Shown in pieces: positions 8,074 to 17,557 of a DNA stretch of 64,000 nt. The DNA lies in contig NZ_LCTZ01000002.1 of assembly GCF_001413955.1 (NCBI RefSeq), positions 1,240,001 to 1,304,000 of the forward strand, in the 5' to 3' direction. The first letter of the stretch is position 1; each line of letters opens with the position of its first letter. A program made the translations under genes and the position numbers. Origin of the DNA: Flagellimonas eckloniae. Its GTDB lineage: Bacteria > Bacteroidota > Bacteroidia > Flavobacteriales > Flavobacteriaceae. The notes under the pieces were generated by a model that was given only the letters and a program-made list of their open reading frames with translations, was not told the DNA's origin and did not search any database.

Positions 8074-8616
8074 CTATTGAAAAAGGACATATCTAGGCGG
8101 TACCAATTGATTTAATCTTAGATATACGAGAATTTGACCTCTGTGATGGGTAATATGATTAGCGAGCAATAGTAATATCTGCCTCTTTGTTCTGTTTAAA
8201 CCAAAATAATCCAACTTCTCATCGAATTCAGTAATGTCAAATTGTTTGATAAAACTAATGGTTTCATGAAATGTCTTATCAACTACCTTAATTATTTCCT
8301 TTTTAGATTTACTGGCAACTTTATACCTTGTATCCGTATTCCAATCCCTAGATTCTCTTCCGCCTAATAATGACTGAGTATGCCAATCCATTGCATACCC
8401 AATATGCAATAAATTTTCAGCAAAGCTTAGCGATTCTTGCGTGGGCCTAAAATTATATTTATCCTCTGGCATTGCATCTGCCACTTTAATGAGATACTTC
8501 TTAGAATTTTCAAATCGCTCCAAATATTCTTTGATAAAATCATTCCGCTGAGCTGTAAGAGGTGCCTTAAACGCGCAGAAAACCATAATTATAAAAAGTA
8601 ATAAAATTTGCCTCAT
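8074..8616 (-). CDS. DinB/YfiT-fold putative metalloprotein, exported
   Basis: This protein has about 180 residues from the ATG at 8616; a TTG at 8622 is also in frame. An N-terminal signal peptide (ILLLFIIMVFCAFKAPLTAQ) is followed by a four-helix DinB-like domain. Candidate metal ligands are the His in LLHIGYAMDW and the pair in HITHHRGQ, which match the three-His site of the family. DinB-fold proteins include thiol transferases and many uncharacterised members. The export signal is common in Bacteroidota members. It has no obvious functional partner among its neighbours. The family is reasonably sure; the reaction is unknown. Confidence 0.75.
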   Translation of the reverse strand: MRQILLLFIIMVFCAFKAPLTAQRNDFIKEYLERFENSKKYLIKVADAMPEDKYNFRPTQESLSFAENLLHIGYAMDWHTQSLLGGRESRDWNTDTRYKVASKSKKEIIKVVDKTFHETISFIKQFDITEFDEKLDYFGLNRTKRQILLLLANHITHHRGQILVYLRLNQLVPPRYVLFQ

Positions 8617-8866
8617 AATCAATTACTTTAAATATTAGAAATATTAAATAAACGGAAAAAGATGTCTGTTCAGTAGATTTATGGGTCTGATTTTGGTACT
8701 AGCACCTCATACATTAATATCACAGTTAAACTGCAAAAATAATTTCTACCCTCAAAATGAAAATCAATAGTTCAAATAAACGCGTATTTGGTAGGAAATA
8801 ATTCCGTATAAATTCCTATTCAAAGAGCTTAAACCATAATAAAAACATCGCAAAAAGTTTAAAAAC

Positions 8867-8895
8867 GAAAAAACCCCAGTAGAACTGAGGTTTTA
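8867..8895 (-). terminator. Terminator after tRNA-Arg
   Basis: On the minus strand, AACCTCAG pairs with CTGGGGTT around a TTCTA loop (one T-G pair), followed by a run of T. It lies seven bases after the 3' end of tRNA-Arg and ends the tRNA unit. Confidence 0.75.
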
Positions 8896-8901
8896 AAATA
8901 G

Positions 8902-8975
8902 TGATCGCAGCAGGATTCGAACCTGCGACCGTCTGCTTAGAAGGCAGATGCTCTATCCAGCTGAGCTATGCGACC
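8902..8975 (-). tRNA. tRNA-Arg (anticodon TCT)
   Basis: A 74-base cloverleaf on the minus strand. The acceptor stem pairs GGTCGCA with TGCGATC, followed by discriminator A. The anticodon loop CTTCTAA gives anticodon TCT, which reads AGA/AGG. The T-loop is GGTTCGAATCC. CCA is not encoded. Confidence 0.95.
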
Positions 8976-8988
8976 AGTAAGTAAATAA

Positions 8989-9016
8989 AAAAACCGAATC
9001 TTCCGATTCGGTTTTT
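8989..9016 (-). terminator. Intrinsic terminator between tRNA-Pro and tRNA-Arg
   Basis: A perfect 12-base stem (AAAAACCGAATC with GATTCGGTTTTT) surrounds a four-base loop. On the minus strand it is followed by T-rich sequence (TTTTTTTAT). It stands inside the tRNA cluster, so tRNA-Arg needs read-through, processing or its own promoter. Confidence 0.75.
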
Positions 9017-9017
9017 G

Positions 9018-9092
9018 TCGGGGTGGCAGGATTCGAACCTGCGACCTCCGCGTCCCAAACGCGGCGCGATAACCGGGCTACGCTACACCCCG
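9018..9092 (-). tRNA. tRNA-Pro (anticodon TGG)
   Basis: A 75-base cloverleaf on the minus strand. The acceptor stem pairs CGGGGTG with CACCCCG, followed by discriminator A. The anticodon loop TTTGGGA gives anticodon TGG. The T-arm reads GCAGGTTCGAATCCTGC. CCA is not encoded. Confidence 0.95.
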
Positions 9093-9126
9093 AAAAAAGT
9101 TATCTTTTATTTTTAAAAGAAAATTG

Positions 9127-9210
9127 CGGAGAGAATGGGACTCGAACCCATGCGACACTTACGCGTCGACAGATTAGCAATCTGCTCCGTTACCACTCCG
9201 GCACCTCTCC
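9127..9210 (-). tRNA. tRNA-Ser (anticodon GCT)
   Basis: An 84-base class II tRNA on the minus strand with a long variable arm. The acceptor stem pairs GGAGAGG with TCTCTCC, and the discriminator is G. The anticodon loop TTGCTAA gives anticodon GCT, which reads AGC/AGT. It is the first gene of the tRNA cluster. Confidence 0.95.
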
Positions 9211-9252
9211 TTTAGTCTTTCTTTGTATAAGAACCTGCGCAAAACGCGGATG

Positions 9253-9283
9253 CAAAAATACCCTTTCATATGTAAGTTCGCAA
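9253..9283 (-). promoter_or_regulatory. Bacteroidota promoter of the tRNA cluster
   Basis: On the minus strand, TTG (9283-9281), a 20-base spacer and TATTTTTG (9260-9253) match the Bacteroidota sigma-A consensus. Transcription would start near 9247, about 37 bases before the 5' end of tRNA-Ser. Confidence 0.75.
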
Positions 9284-9316
9284 CTATTTTTTTACTTTTT
9301 TAAATCAAAAATTTCA

Positions 9317-11353
9317 TTACTCCGGATACTCAACTCTCAGGTGATATATATTGGTCAATTTTTGTTTCAATACCTTTTTGATTACTTCTATTTCTTTCAA
9401 TGTAATGTTTGCATTTAAAAATTGATTGGCCTGCATCTGCCCCCTAATAATCTTTTCCACAAACTCATCAATAATCAAATAGGTTGGGTTCTTTAAACTT
9501 TTGGAAGCAGCTTCAACAGCATCTGACATCATTAAGATTGCAGTTTCTTTGGAAAAAGGTATAGGGCCAGGGTATTGAAAGGCTTTTTGATCTACATTTT
9601 CCTCTATGCCCTGTTGCTTTTTGTAAAAATAGAAAACTGTTGTTGTACCATGATGAGTACGCAAAAAGTCAATTATTCTATCAGGCAATTTATTCTTGCG
9701 CGCTATTTCAATCCCTTCTATTACATGGTCTATTATAATTTTCGCGCTTTCTTTTGGTGGCAAATCATCATGCGGATTTACACTGGTTATTTGATTTTCT
9801 GTGAAAAAAGTTGGATTGTTCATTTTTCCAATATCATGATACAGTGCCCCAACCCTTACCAACATGGCATTTGCTCCAATTTCGTTGGCAGCTGCCTCGG
9901 CTAAGTTAGCCACTTGCAAAGAATGGTGAAACGTTCCTGGTGCCTTATCCGAAAGCTCCTTTAATAATTTAGAGTTCGTATCTGAAAGTTCCAACAAGGA
10001 AACATCGGATACCAATCCGAATATTTTTTCATAGATGTAGATCAAGGGTTGGGCAAAAAGAGTTAAAAGTCCATTTAATATAAAAACCCCGAACAATACC
10101 CATTCGATACTTTCAAAATTTCCCTCATGAATTATATGAAAAGCAAAATACCCAATGATATAAATCAAGGTAATCTGCCCTACTGAAATGAAAAGGTTGG
10201 CTCGCTTATAAAGCTCCGAAGCCGTTAGTATGGTAACAATGCCCGCAATGATCTGTAGAAAAATATATTCGAAGCTATTGGGCACTACAAAACCCAAAAT
10301 AAGTACCGTTAAAACATGCACAAACAAACCAAGTCTGGCATCAAAAAAGTTTTTTAATATTAATGGAAGAATACATAAAGGTACAACATACACATAACTA
10401 TCATTGTTTTTCACCATTAATGTGGTTGCAAAAACCATTAATAAAATGTTTACAAAAATAAAGGTGACCTTATTGTTATTTTTAAATATTTCGCTTCGAT
10501 ATCTCTTTAAAAACAGGAAAAGCATTACTAGAACCAAAGCAACCAAAATGGTGTATCCCAAAATGATATAGTAATAGTTGTTTCCACCCCACAGTTCTGA
10601 CTCGTATTCTTCTTTAAGGGAATTCAATATTTTAAAATTTTCGGCCTCAACCACTTCTCCTTTGGCGATTATAAACCGACCTTCTGAAACATCTCCCCTC
10701 GTAAAAGAAATTTTGGATAGTTCTTCTTCCAATGCCTTCTCCGTAATTGCCTCATCATAAAATACATTGGCTTCAACTGCCTTAAATAATGTAGTCCTCA
10801 AAATTTCCTTTGCTGGGATATTGCTTTGGGATAAAATATTTGAAATCTCCTTTTTGGCTTTGGGCAAATCGATATAGTTTCCAGAGCCCAAAGGTCTTGC
10901 TTCATTATTTTTAATCAATAATATGGAACTCGTTGTGGGTTTATTTTGAAATACCCCCAGGGCATAAATACTATCTATCACTTCCAAGCCTATATTCAAT
11001 ACTTCATTTTGTTGTGAAGCTGAATAATTACTTTGTCCAAAAAAGGCCTTCAGTTCTTTTTGGATGGTTGCCTTGGCTTTTTCTTGTATCGAGGCATCAA
11101 ATGTGTAGTAGTCAATTTTATTGTCTGAAAGCGATTGCTTTTCGTTCGCAATCTCATCTTCCGTCTTTTTTATTGAAAAATCAATGGGAGCATATAAATT
11201 CTCATACTGCCAGGGCTTCCCTTTTTGAAATTCATATTTGAACTTACCTCCCTTTGGAAAAAAGAATACGATCAACCCTACTGAAACGAAATAGAGAAAA
11301 TACTTGTAGGCAAGTGATTGATGTTTGTAAACATTGTCCAAAGTCTTTCCCAT
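9317..11353 (-). CDS. pgpH: PgpH-family 7TM-HD phosphohydrolase (probable c-di-AMP phosphodiesterase)
   Basis: About 678 residues from the ATG at 11353. An in-frame ATG at 11419 would add 22 residues, but MGKTLDNVYKHQSLAYK looks like the family start. One N-terminal membrane helix precedes an extracellular 7TMR-HDED domain (about 40-260), then seven transmembrane helices (about 270-440) and a cytoplasmic HD domain. The HD motifs are visible: HHSLQVANLAEAA, ALYHDIGKM and a later HHGTT. PgpH homologues hydrolyse the signal nucleotide c-di-AMP in Firmicutes, and the same architecture is standard in Bacteroidota. The stop lies about 105 bases from tRNA-Ser. It is divergent from the thiolase gene, with a short shared promoter region. 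Confidence 0.9.
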   Translation of the reverse strand: MGKTLDNVYKHQSLAYKYFLYFVSVGLIVFFFPKGGKFKYEFQKGKPWQYENLYAPIDFSIKKTEDEIANEKQSLSDNKIDYYTFDASIQEKAKATIQKELKAFFGQSNYSASQQNEVLNIGLEVIDSIYALGVFQNKPTTSSILLIKNNEARPLGSGNYIDLPKAKKEISNILSQSNIPAKEILRTTLFKAVEANVFYDEAITEKALEEELSKISFTRGDVSEGRFIIAKGEVVEAENFKILNSLKEEYESELWGGNNYYYIILGYTILVALVLVMLFLFLKRYRSEIFKNNNKVTFIFVNILLMVFATTLMVKNNDSYVYVVPLCILPLILKNFFDARLGLFVHVLTVLILGFVVPNSFEYIFLQIIAGIVTILTASELYKRANLFISVGQITLIYIIGYFAFHIIHEGNFESIEWVLFGVFILNGLLTLFAQPLIYIYEKIFGLVSDVSLLELSDTNSKLLKELSDKAPGTFHHSLQVANLAEAAANEIGANAMLVRVGALYHDIGKMNNPTFFTENQITSVNPHDDLPPKESAKIIIDHVIEGIEIARKNKLPDRIIDFLRTHHGTTTVFYFYKKQQGIEENVDQKAFQYPGPIPFSKETAILMMSDAVEAASKSLKNPTYLIIDEFVEKIIRGQMQANQFLNANITLKEIEVIKKVLKQKLTNIYHLRVEYPE

Positions 11354-11466
11354 TCTATGTAAGATATGCATCAAAAATAGAAAATATAAATAACAAGCAT
11401 CCCACCTATTCTCTGTCATGGCTTTGCATTAAAATTTAGTATTTTCGCAACAGTAAAAATGTGTAT

Positions 11467-12642
11467 ATGAATGAAGTAGTAATCGTTTCCGCTACCAGAA
11501 CGCCAATAGGAAGTTTTATGGGTGCGCTATCCACTGTACCTGCTCCTAAATTGGGCTCTGTGGCAATTAAAGCGGCAATGGAAAAAATAGGGTTAAAGCC
11601 TGAATTGGTAGAGGAAGTTTTGATGGGAAATGTTGTACAGGCCGGAACTGGACAGGCACCTGCAAGACAAGCTGCTATTTATGCTGGAATACCCGATACC
11701 GTGCCCTGCACAACTATAAACAAGGTATGCGCATCTGGAATGAAATCAATAATGCAAGCCGCACAATCCATTGCATTGGGTGAAAATTCAATAGTAGTAG
11801 CCGGAGGTATGGAAAATATGAGTCTTATTCCACATTACGCATATATGCGAAATGGTTTAAAATTTGGCCCAGCAACATTGGTGGATGGAATGCAAAAAGA
11901 TGGCTTGGTCGATGTTTATGATCAGAATGCCATGGGTGTATGTGCAGATGCCTGTGCAACGGAGCATAAGTTTAGCAGAGAGGATCAGGACGCATTTGCA
12001 ATACAATCTTACCAAAGATCAGCTGAAGCATGGAAAGCTGGAAAATTTAAAAATGAAGTTGTTCCTGTAGAAGTTCCCCAAAGAAGAGGAGAACCCATCA
12101 TTGTTGGTGAGGATGAGGAGTTCAAAAATGTGAAAATGGAAAAAATTCCAGCATTGAGGCCGGCTTTTACCAAAGATGGAACCGTTACCGCGGCCAATGC
12201 ATCCACAATAAATGATGGTGCTGCCGCAGTTGTATTAATGAGCTCTGATAAAGCAGCTGAACTAAATCTTACTCCTTTGGCCAAAATAAAAGGATATGCG
12301 GATGCCGCCCATGAACCGGAATGGTTTACAACTGCCCCAGCAAAGGCATTACCCAAAGCCCTGGACAGAGCTGGGGTCTCAATAAAAGACATTGATTTTT
12401 TTGAATTTAATGAAGCTTTTTCTGTAGTTGGTCTTGCCAATATGAAACTTTTAGGATTGGAGGACTCCAATGTGAATGTAAATGGTGGAGCGGTTTCTCT
12501 TGGGCATCCTTTAGGTTGTTCGGGAGCTAGAATCACAATTACCTTGCTCAATGTTCTTGAACAAAATAATGCCAAACTAGGTGCTGCGGCAATCTGTAAT
12601 GGTGGTGGAGGTGCTTCTGCAATAGTTTTAGAAAGGATTTAA
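11467..12642 (+). CDS. Acetyl-CoA C-acetyltransferase (thiolase)
   Basis: This 391-residue thiolase is taken from ATG 11467 (MNEVVIVSATRTPIG); a GTG six bases upstream is in frame but adds nothing. The nucleophilic cysteine is Cys88 in NKVCASGMKS. The other catalytic signatures are NEAFSVV, the His in GGAVSLGHPLGCSGAR and the C-terminal Cys in CNGGGGASA. Length and motifs match degradative/biosynthetic class II thiolases, which interconvert two acetyl-CoA and acetoacetyl-CoA. The neighbour 22 bases downstream is an NlpC/P60 peptidase, which gives no metabolic clue. The enzyme class is certain; its main pathway (fatty acid or ketone metabolism) is not. Confidence 0.93.
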   Translation: MNEVVIVSATRTPIGSFMGALSTVPAPKLGSVAIKAAMEKIGLKPELVEEVLMGNVVQAGTGQAPARQAAIYAGIPDTVPCTTINKVCASGMKSIMQAAQSIALGENSIVVAGGMENMSLIPHYAYMRNGLKFGPATLVDGMQKDGLVDVYDQNAMGVCADACATEHKFSREDQDAFAIQSYQRSAEAWKAGKFKNEVVPVEVPQRRGEPIIVGEDEEFKNVKMEKIPALRPAFTKDGTVTAANASTINDGAAAVVLMSSDKAAELNLTPLAKIKGYADAAHEPEWFTTAPAKALPKALDRAGVSIKDIDFFEFNEAFSVVGLANMKLLGLEDSNVNVNGGAVSLGHPLGCSGARITITLLNVLEQNNAKLGAAAICNGGGGASAIVLERI

Positions 12643-12664
12643 TCACACTCAAGCCCACAAGTAA

Positions 12665-13417
12665 ATGCAGTATGGTATTTGCCACCTTAGCATAGTTCCT
12701 ATACGAATACTTCCAGATGATGTTGATGAAATGACCTCTCAATTGCTGTACGGAGAGCATTTTAAAATATTGGAAAGTAGAAAAAGGTGGAGCAGGATTA
12801 GAGTTGCTTTTGATGGATATGAAGGTTGGGTTTCCAATAAACAATTTACTTTTATTACGGAGGATGAATACCATCAATTGGAGAAACAAGAAAAACCTCA
12901 ATTCTCTGCTGATATAATTTCGCATATAAGCTCTAGCAATAGCCTTCTTATTCCCATTGTTTTAGGGTCATCAATTGATGGTTCACGAATTCTAGAACAT
13001 ACTTTTGAAGGCGATGTTACTCCCAATGAAAATTCTAAATCCAACTTGATAAATACGGCACTTCTTTATGTGAATACTCCTTATTTATGGGGTGGAAAAA
13101 CCCCTTTTGGTATTGATTGTTCTGGTTTTACACAAATGGTTTATAAAATAAATGGATACTCCTTAAAACGTGAAGCGGAACAACAGTCAAAACAGGGCGA
13201 AGCTTTAAGTTTTATTGAAGAAAGTGAACCGGGAGACTTAGCTTTTTTTGATAATAACGAGGGAATTATAGACCATGTCGGTATCATTTTAAAGGATAAC
13301 TATATCATCCACGCCCATGGTCATGTTCGTATTGATCGTTTGGACCACACAGGAATTTTCAATGCCCACGAAAAACAGTATACCCATAAGCTTAGGGTGA
13401 TCAAAAAAGTTATATAA
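12665..13417 (+). CDS. NlpC/P60 peptidase with N-terminal SH3-like domains
   Basis: This 250-residue protein has bacterial SH3-like regions at about residues 5-120 (GYEGWVSNKQF) and an NlpC/P60 domain at about 125-250. The catalytic Cys is Cys152 in DCSGFTQMVY, the His is His204 in DHVGII, and the third polar residue is probably His216 or His218 (HAHGH). This layout resembles dipeptidyl-peptidase VI/YkfC enzymes, which cut gamma-D-glutamyl-diamino acid bonds in murein peptides. No signal peptide is evident (it starts MQYGICHLSIVPI), which suits cytoplasmic recycling of murein peptides. It lies 22 bases after the thiolase gene and ends at a bidirectional terminator. Confidence 0.88.
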   Translation: MQYGICHLSIVPIRILPDDVDEMTSQLLYGEHFKILESRKRWSRIRVAFDGYEGWVSNKQFTFITEDEYHQLEKQEKPQFSADIISHISSSNSLLIPIVLGSSIDGSRILEHTFEGDVTPNENSKSNLINTALLYVNTPYLWGGKTPFGIDCSGFTQMVYKINGYSLKREAEQQSKQGEALSFIEESEPGDLAFFDNNEGIIDHVGIILKDNYIIHAHGHVRIDRLDHTGIFNAHEKQYTHKLRVIKKVI

Positions 13418-13420
13418 AAA

Positions 13421-13454
13421 AAAGAGCCGCAAATATTTTACGGCTCTTTTTTTT
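13421..13454. terminator. Bidirectional terminator
   Basis: A GAGCCG/CGGCTC stem with an 11-base A/T loop is flanked by an A run on the left and eight T on the right. It serves both the NlpC/P60 gene (plus) and the TPR gene (minus). Confidence 0.85.
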
Positions 13455-13466
13455 GGTGGAAAACTT

Positions 13467-14729
13467 TTATTCTCCCAACAATTTTTTAATCCTCATAAAA
13501 TTGTCATTATCTCCCAAAGCTCCATAAATGTTCTTTAGCTGAGATAAAACACCTTGATTATCAGGGTTTGTTTTAAGTGCATCCTCCAATATTCTAGCTC
13601 CTTCCAAAAACAAATCATCTTTTTTCTGTTTAAATTCTTCGTATTTGGCAATATCAGCTCTAGAATTTCCTAAAGAATTCATGTCATCAATAAGGGAATT
13701 ACCCTCATTTACGTATGTAGTGGAAAGGTTCAATAATGCATTTATATAACCGGGATCTACAGCCAAAGCTTTATTGTAGGCATCTCTTGCTTCTTCAATA
13801 TTTCCTTGTTCCATGTTGATTACACCTATATTGTAAAGTAAATCAGCGTTATCAGGGGCCATTTCAGATGCTACAGCCATTAACTCTTTGAACTTATCTT
13901 TATCACCCATGGTGTAGTATAAATTAGCCTCACCCAAAACAAGATTTACATCATCAGGATTCGCCCCTCTCGCATCTTTGTATGCATCCAATGCCTTTTC
14001 ATTGTCTCCTAATTGCTGATATATCAGCGCAATATTCTTTACAATTTCAGCTGTCTTTGAAGGTGATTCTTCTTCTTTTGGATCTTTATGTGTCCCCGCT
14101 TTGATATAGAGGTCTCTAGTTGCCTGATCCATTGTCTCTACTTCTCCAGACTCTATATTTACCGCTGTATATGTAATTGCTCTACCGTCATATCCAAGAT
14201 CTTTAAGCTCATTGTAATAAACCAGCGCTTTTTCATATATTTTTCCATTTACAGCACTACTAGCTGCATAATACAGATATGTAGTGTCTGAAGGACTCAA
14301 TTTATAACCCATGTACAACTTTTCAGAAGCCTCCTCAAATTTTTGATTACTGTTATCATCAACAGCAGCATTTACCAAATCCGCTGTCATTTGAGATAAT
14401 TTCTGTTTGGCAACGGACGTATACTTTGCTTTTCCACTTGCTTCTTCCATGGAGATTACCTTATTGAATGCATCAATAGCTGGTTGAAATGCTGCTCCAT
14501 CTCCCTTTTTTGCCAAATCCGAATACACATTTCCCTTAAGGGCATAATATTGAACTTGTGTCTTTGCATCAGCAGCATCAATTAACGATGCAGCACCATC
14601 TAATGCTGTTTTGGCACTGGCTGCATCACCAACTTTAAATGCTTTTTCAGCTGCTTTGATCTCATTCTTTTGGGAAAACCCTATAGCGGAAATCCCTATA
14701 GCCAATAGTATTAAAACTCTAGTCTTCAT
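13467..14729 (-). CDS. Secreted tetratricopeptide-repeat protein
   Basis: This 420-residue protein has a signal peptide (MKTRVLILLAIGISAIGFSQ). Several TPR units follow; clear ones are near residues 235-265 (NIALIYQQLGDNEKALDAY), 265-300 (GEANLYYTMGDKDKFKELM) and 300-335 (LLYNIGVINMEQGNIEEAR). The rest is Ala/Lys-rich helical sequence consistent with degenerate TPRs. It is probably a periplasmic scaffold protein; its partners are unknown. It lies 34 bases downstream of gyrA on the same strand, so it probably shares the gyrA transcript. The 3' end runs into the bidirectional terminator. Confidence 0.88.
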   Translation of the reverse strand: MKTRVLILLAIGISAIGFSQKNEIKAAEKAFKVGDAASAKTALDGAASLIDAADAKTQVQYYALKGNVYSDLAKKGDGAAFQPAIDAFNKVISMEEASGKAKYTSVAKQKLSQMTADLVNAAVDDNSNQKFEEASEKLYMGYKLSPSDTTYLYYAASSAVNGKIYEKALVYYNELKDLGYDGRAITYTAVNIESGEVETMDQATRDLYIKAGTHKDPKEEESPSKTAEIVKNIALIYQQLGDNEKALDAYKDARGANPDDVNLVLGEANLYYTMGDKDKFKELMAVASEMAPDNADLLYNIGVINMEQGNIEEARDAYNKALAVDPGYINALLNLSTTYVNEGNSLIDDMNSLGNSRADIAKYEEFKQKKDDLFLEGARILEDALKTNPDNQGVLSQLKNIYGALGDNDNFMRIKKLLGE

Positions 14730-14763
14730 TTTTAATATAATTATAATAATTAGTGTTTATTGA

Positions 14764-17295
14764 TTATTCTTTTATTTCATCTGAATTATTATCAATTGCT
14801 GTGCCATCTTCTCCATTTACCTCAATATCAAGGATATCGACTTCATCAACAGCGTCATCATCCTTCATTACTTTGGCCACGGCAGCAATGGAATCGTTGT
14901 CCTTTAAGTTAATGAGACGTACCCCTTGGGTAGCTCTTCCCATAACCCTTAAATCTTCAATACTCATTCTAATTGCAATTCCAGATTTGTTAATAATCAT
15001 TAGATCATCAGTATCTGAAACGCTTTTAATTGCCACAAGTCCACCTGTTTTATCGGTAATAGAAATTGTCTTGACTCCTTTACCTCCTCTATTGGTTACT
15101 CTGTAATCATCAATAGTTGAACGTTTTCCGTATCCATTTTCGGACACTACCAAAATATTATCCTCAAAATTATGTACGGATACCATTCCTATAACCTCAT
15201 CATCATCATTGGCAAGTCTAATTCCTCGAACACCAGAAGCATTTCTACCCATGGGTCTAGTCTTTCCTTCCTCAAAACGAATAGCCTTACCAGACTTTAA
15301 CCCTAAGAATATTTGACTTGTTCCTGTTGTAAGTTTAGCTTCAAGAAGTTCATCATCATCCTTAATCGTAATGGCATTAATACCATTTTGACGTGGTCTG
15401 GAATATTGTTCCAAAGAGGTCTTTTTAACAGTTCCTTTCTTCGTGGCCATAATTACATAGTGGCCATTAACATAGTCTTCGTCCTTTAAATCTTGTGTAC
15501 AAATAAAGGCTTTAACCTTGTCCTGTTGGTCAATATTGATAAGATTTTGAATGGCTCTTCCTTTGGAAGTTCTGCTTCCTTCCGGTATTTCGTATACGCG
15601 CATCCAAAAACACTTCCCTTTTTGGGTAAAGAACAACATATATTGATGGTTGGTCCCAACAAATAAGTGTTCCAAGAAATCTTCATTTCGGGTTGAAGAA
15701 GCTTTTTGGCCTACCCCACCCCTATTCTGTGTCTTATATTCCGTTAAGGGTGTTCTTTTGATATAACCAGCATGCGAAATGGTAATGACCACCTGTTCAT
15801 CGGGAATCATATCCTCAATGCTCAAGTCTCCGCCTGCAAAGTTTATTTCCGATCTTCTTTCATCTCCATACTTATCCTTTACCTCCTGCAATTCATCTTT
15901 AATGATTTGCATTCTGCGGTCTTTTTTGTCCAGGATGTCCTTTAAATCTTCTATGGTCTTCAAAAGTGCATCGTACTCCTCGCGTAACTTATCCTGTTCA
16001 AGTCCAGTAAGCTGTCTTAGTCGCATTTCTACGATAGCTTTGGCTTGAATTTCCGTAAGCTTGAAGCGCTCCATCAAACTGCTTCGGGCTTCATCTACAT
16101 TAGATGATCCTCGTATTATCGCAATTACTTCGTCAATATTATCCGAAGCAATAATAAGTCCTTCAAGTATGTGGGCTCGGTCTTCTGCTTTTTTAAGTTC
16201 AAATTTAGTTCTACGAACCACCACTTCATGTCTATGCTCCACAAAGTGATGAATGATCTCCTTTAGGTTGAGTAACTTTGGTCTTCCTTTAACAAGTGCA
16301 ATATTATTTACACTGAAAGATGATTGTAGTGCCGTATACTTGTATAACATGTTCAGCACTATATTAGGAATTGCATCTCGTTTTAAAATGTATACGATTC
16401 GCATTCCCTTTCTATCCGACTCATCCCGAATAGTAGAAATTCCTTCTATTTTTTTATCATTGACAAGGTCAGCCGTCTTTTTGATCATGTCCGCCTTATT
16501 GACCTGATATGGAATCTCGGTGACAATGATACATTCCCTGCCCTGAACTTCTTCAAAAGTAGCTTTAGCGCGCATTACCACACGCCCTCTTCCCGTATGA
16601 AAAGCTTCCTTTACCCCATCATATCCATAAATAATCCCTCCAGTTGGAAAGTCGGGAGCTTTTATATGGGATATCAGCTCATCTATTTCAATATCACTAT
16701 TTTCTATGTAGGCAATTGTACCATCAACAACTTCTGAGAGATTGTGCGGGGGCATGTTTGTTGCCATACCAACAGCAATACCAGAAGCTCCATTCACTAA
16801 TAGATTAGGAATTCTGGCTGGAAGTACCGTGGGCTCTTTTAAGGAATCATCAAAATTCAGCTGATGATCTACGGTATCTTTATCGATGTCCGCAAGCATA
16901 TCATCCGCGATTTTCCGCATTCTTGCTTCAGTGTAACGCATTGCCGCTGGGCTATCCCCGTCAACAGAACCAAAGTTTCCTTGCCCATCAACAAGCATAT
17001 ACCGCAAACTCCATTCCTGTGCCATACGTACCATTGAATCATAGACCGAGGTATCTCCGTGCGGGTGGTACTTACCCAAAACCTCACCAACAATACGGGC
17101 TGATTTCTTGTGTGCACTATTGGATCTGACACCTAATTCGTGCATTCCGTATAATACCCTTCTGTGTACAGGTTTAAGTCCATCTCGTACATCTGGCAGT
17201 GCACGTGACACAATGACCGACATTGAATAGTCAATGTAGGCAGATTTCATCTCATCTTCAATATTGATAGGAATTAACTTTTCTCCTTCCGCCAT
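14764..17295 (-). CDS. gyrA: DNA gyrase subunit A
   Basis: This 843-residue protein is the breakage-reunion subunit of DNA gyrase. The N-terminal winged-helix region holds the catalytic Tyr121 in [10 protein letters not shown]. The quinolone-determining loop reads [11 protein letters not shown], with Thr82 at the position of E. coli Ser83 and Asp86 at that of Asp87. The tower and coiled-coil follow to about residue 500. The C-terminal beta-pinwheel contains the GyrA box ([10 protein letters not shown], near 535) and repeated blades such as NRGGKGVKT. The acidic C-terminal tail is typical. Length fits the family. The TPR gene lies directly downstream. Confidence 0.97.
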   Translation of the reverse strand: MAEGEKLIPINIEDEMKSAYIDYSMSVIVSRALPDVRDGLKPVHRRVLYGMHELGVRSNSAHKKSARIVGEVLGKYHPHGDTSVYDSMVRMAQEWSLRYMLVDGQGNFGSVDGDSPAAMRYTEARMRKIADDMLADIDKDTVDHQLNFDDSLKEPTVLPARIPNLLVNGASGIAVGMATNMPPHNLSEVVDGTIAYIENSDIEIDELISHIKAPDFPTGGIIYGYDGVKEAFHTGRGRVVMRAKATFEEVQGRECIIVTEIPYQVNKADMIKKTADLVNDKKIEGISTIRDESDRKGMRIVYILKRDAIPNIVLNMLYKYTALQSSFSVNNIALVKGRPKLLNLKEIIHHFVEHRHEVVVRRTKFELKKAEDRAHILEGLIIASDNIDEVIAIIRGSSNVDEARSSLMERFKLTEIQAKAIVEMRLRQLTGLEQDKLREEYDALLKTIEDLKDILDKKDRRMQIIKDELQEVKDKYGDERRSEINFAGGDLSIEDMIPDEQVVITISHAGYIKRTPLTEYKTQNRGGVGQKASSTRNEDFLEHLFVGTNHQYMLFFTQKGKCFWMRVYEIPEGSRTSKGRAIQNLINIDQQDKVKAFICTQDLKDEDYVNGHYVIMATKKGTVKKTSLEQYSRPRQNGINAITIKDDDELLEAKLTTGTSQIFLGLKSGKAIRFEEGKTRPMGRNASGVRGIRLANDDDEVIGMVSVHNFEDNILVVSENGYGKRSTIDDYRVTNRGGKGVKTISITDKTGGLVAIKSVSDTDDLMIINKSGIAIRMSIEDLRVMGRATQGVRLINLKDNDSIAAVAKVMKDDDAVDEVDILDIEVNGEDGTAIDNNSDEIKE

Positions 17296-17557
17296 GCTAA
17301 AATCTTAATGCTTTTTGTGGTTAAAATATCATGCCAATATACGCAAAATCACACCTTCCAAAGCAGATAGAAATTACTTTATTAAAAAAATTATCAACAG
17401 CATTACTTTCAATCATAATTATCGTAATAAAGCTTTGTTAAACTTGATAAAAAGTTCCCTTTATCTCGACATTTACAACAACTTTATCGAATATGGGTAT
17501 GGTATTTGACCACGGTAAGGATACTTTTATTAATTTTAATTGCTGAAAAGGAAGTGT

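Noticed and set aside
9023..9418. Plus-strand open frame beginning MAGFEPATSASQTRR
   Set aside because: It runs antisense through tRNA-Pro and tRNA-Ser. This is the well-known false protein that arises from tRNA complement sequence.
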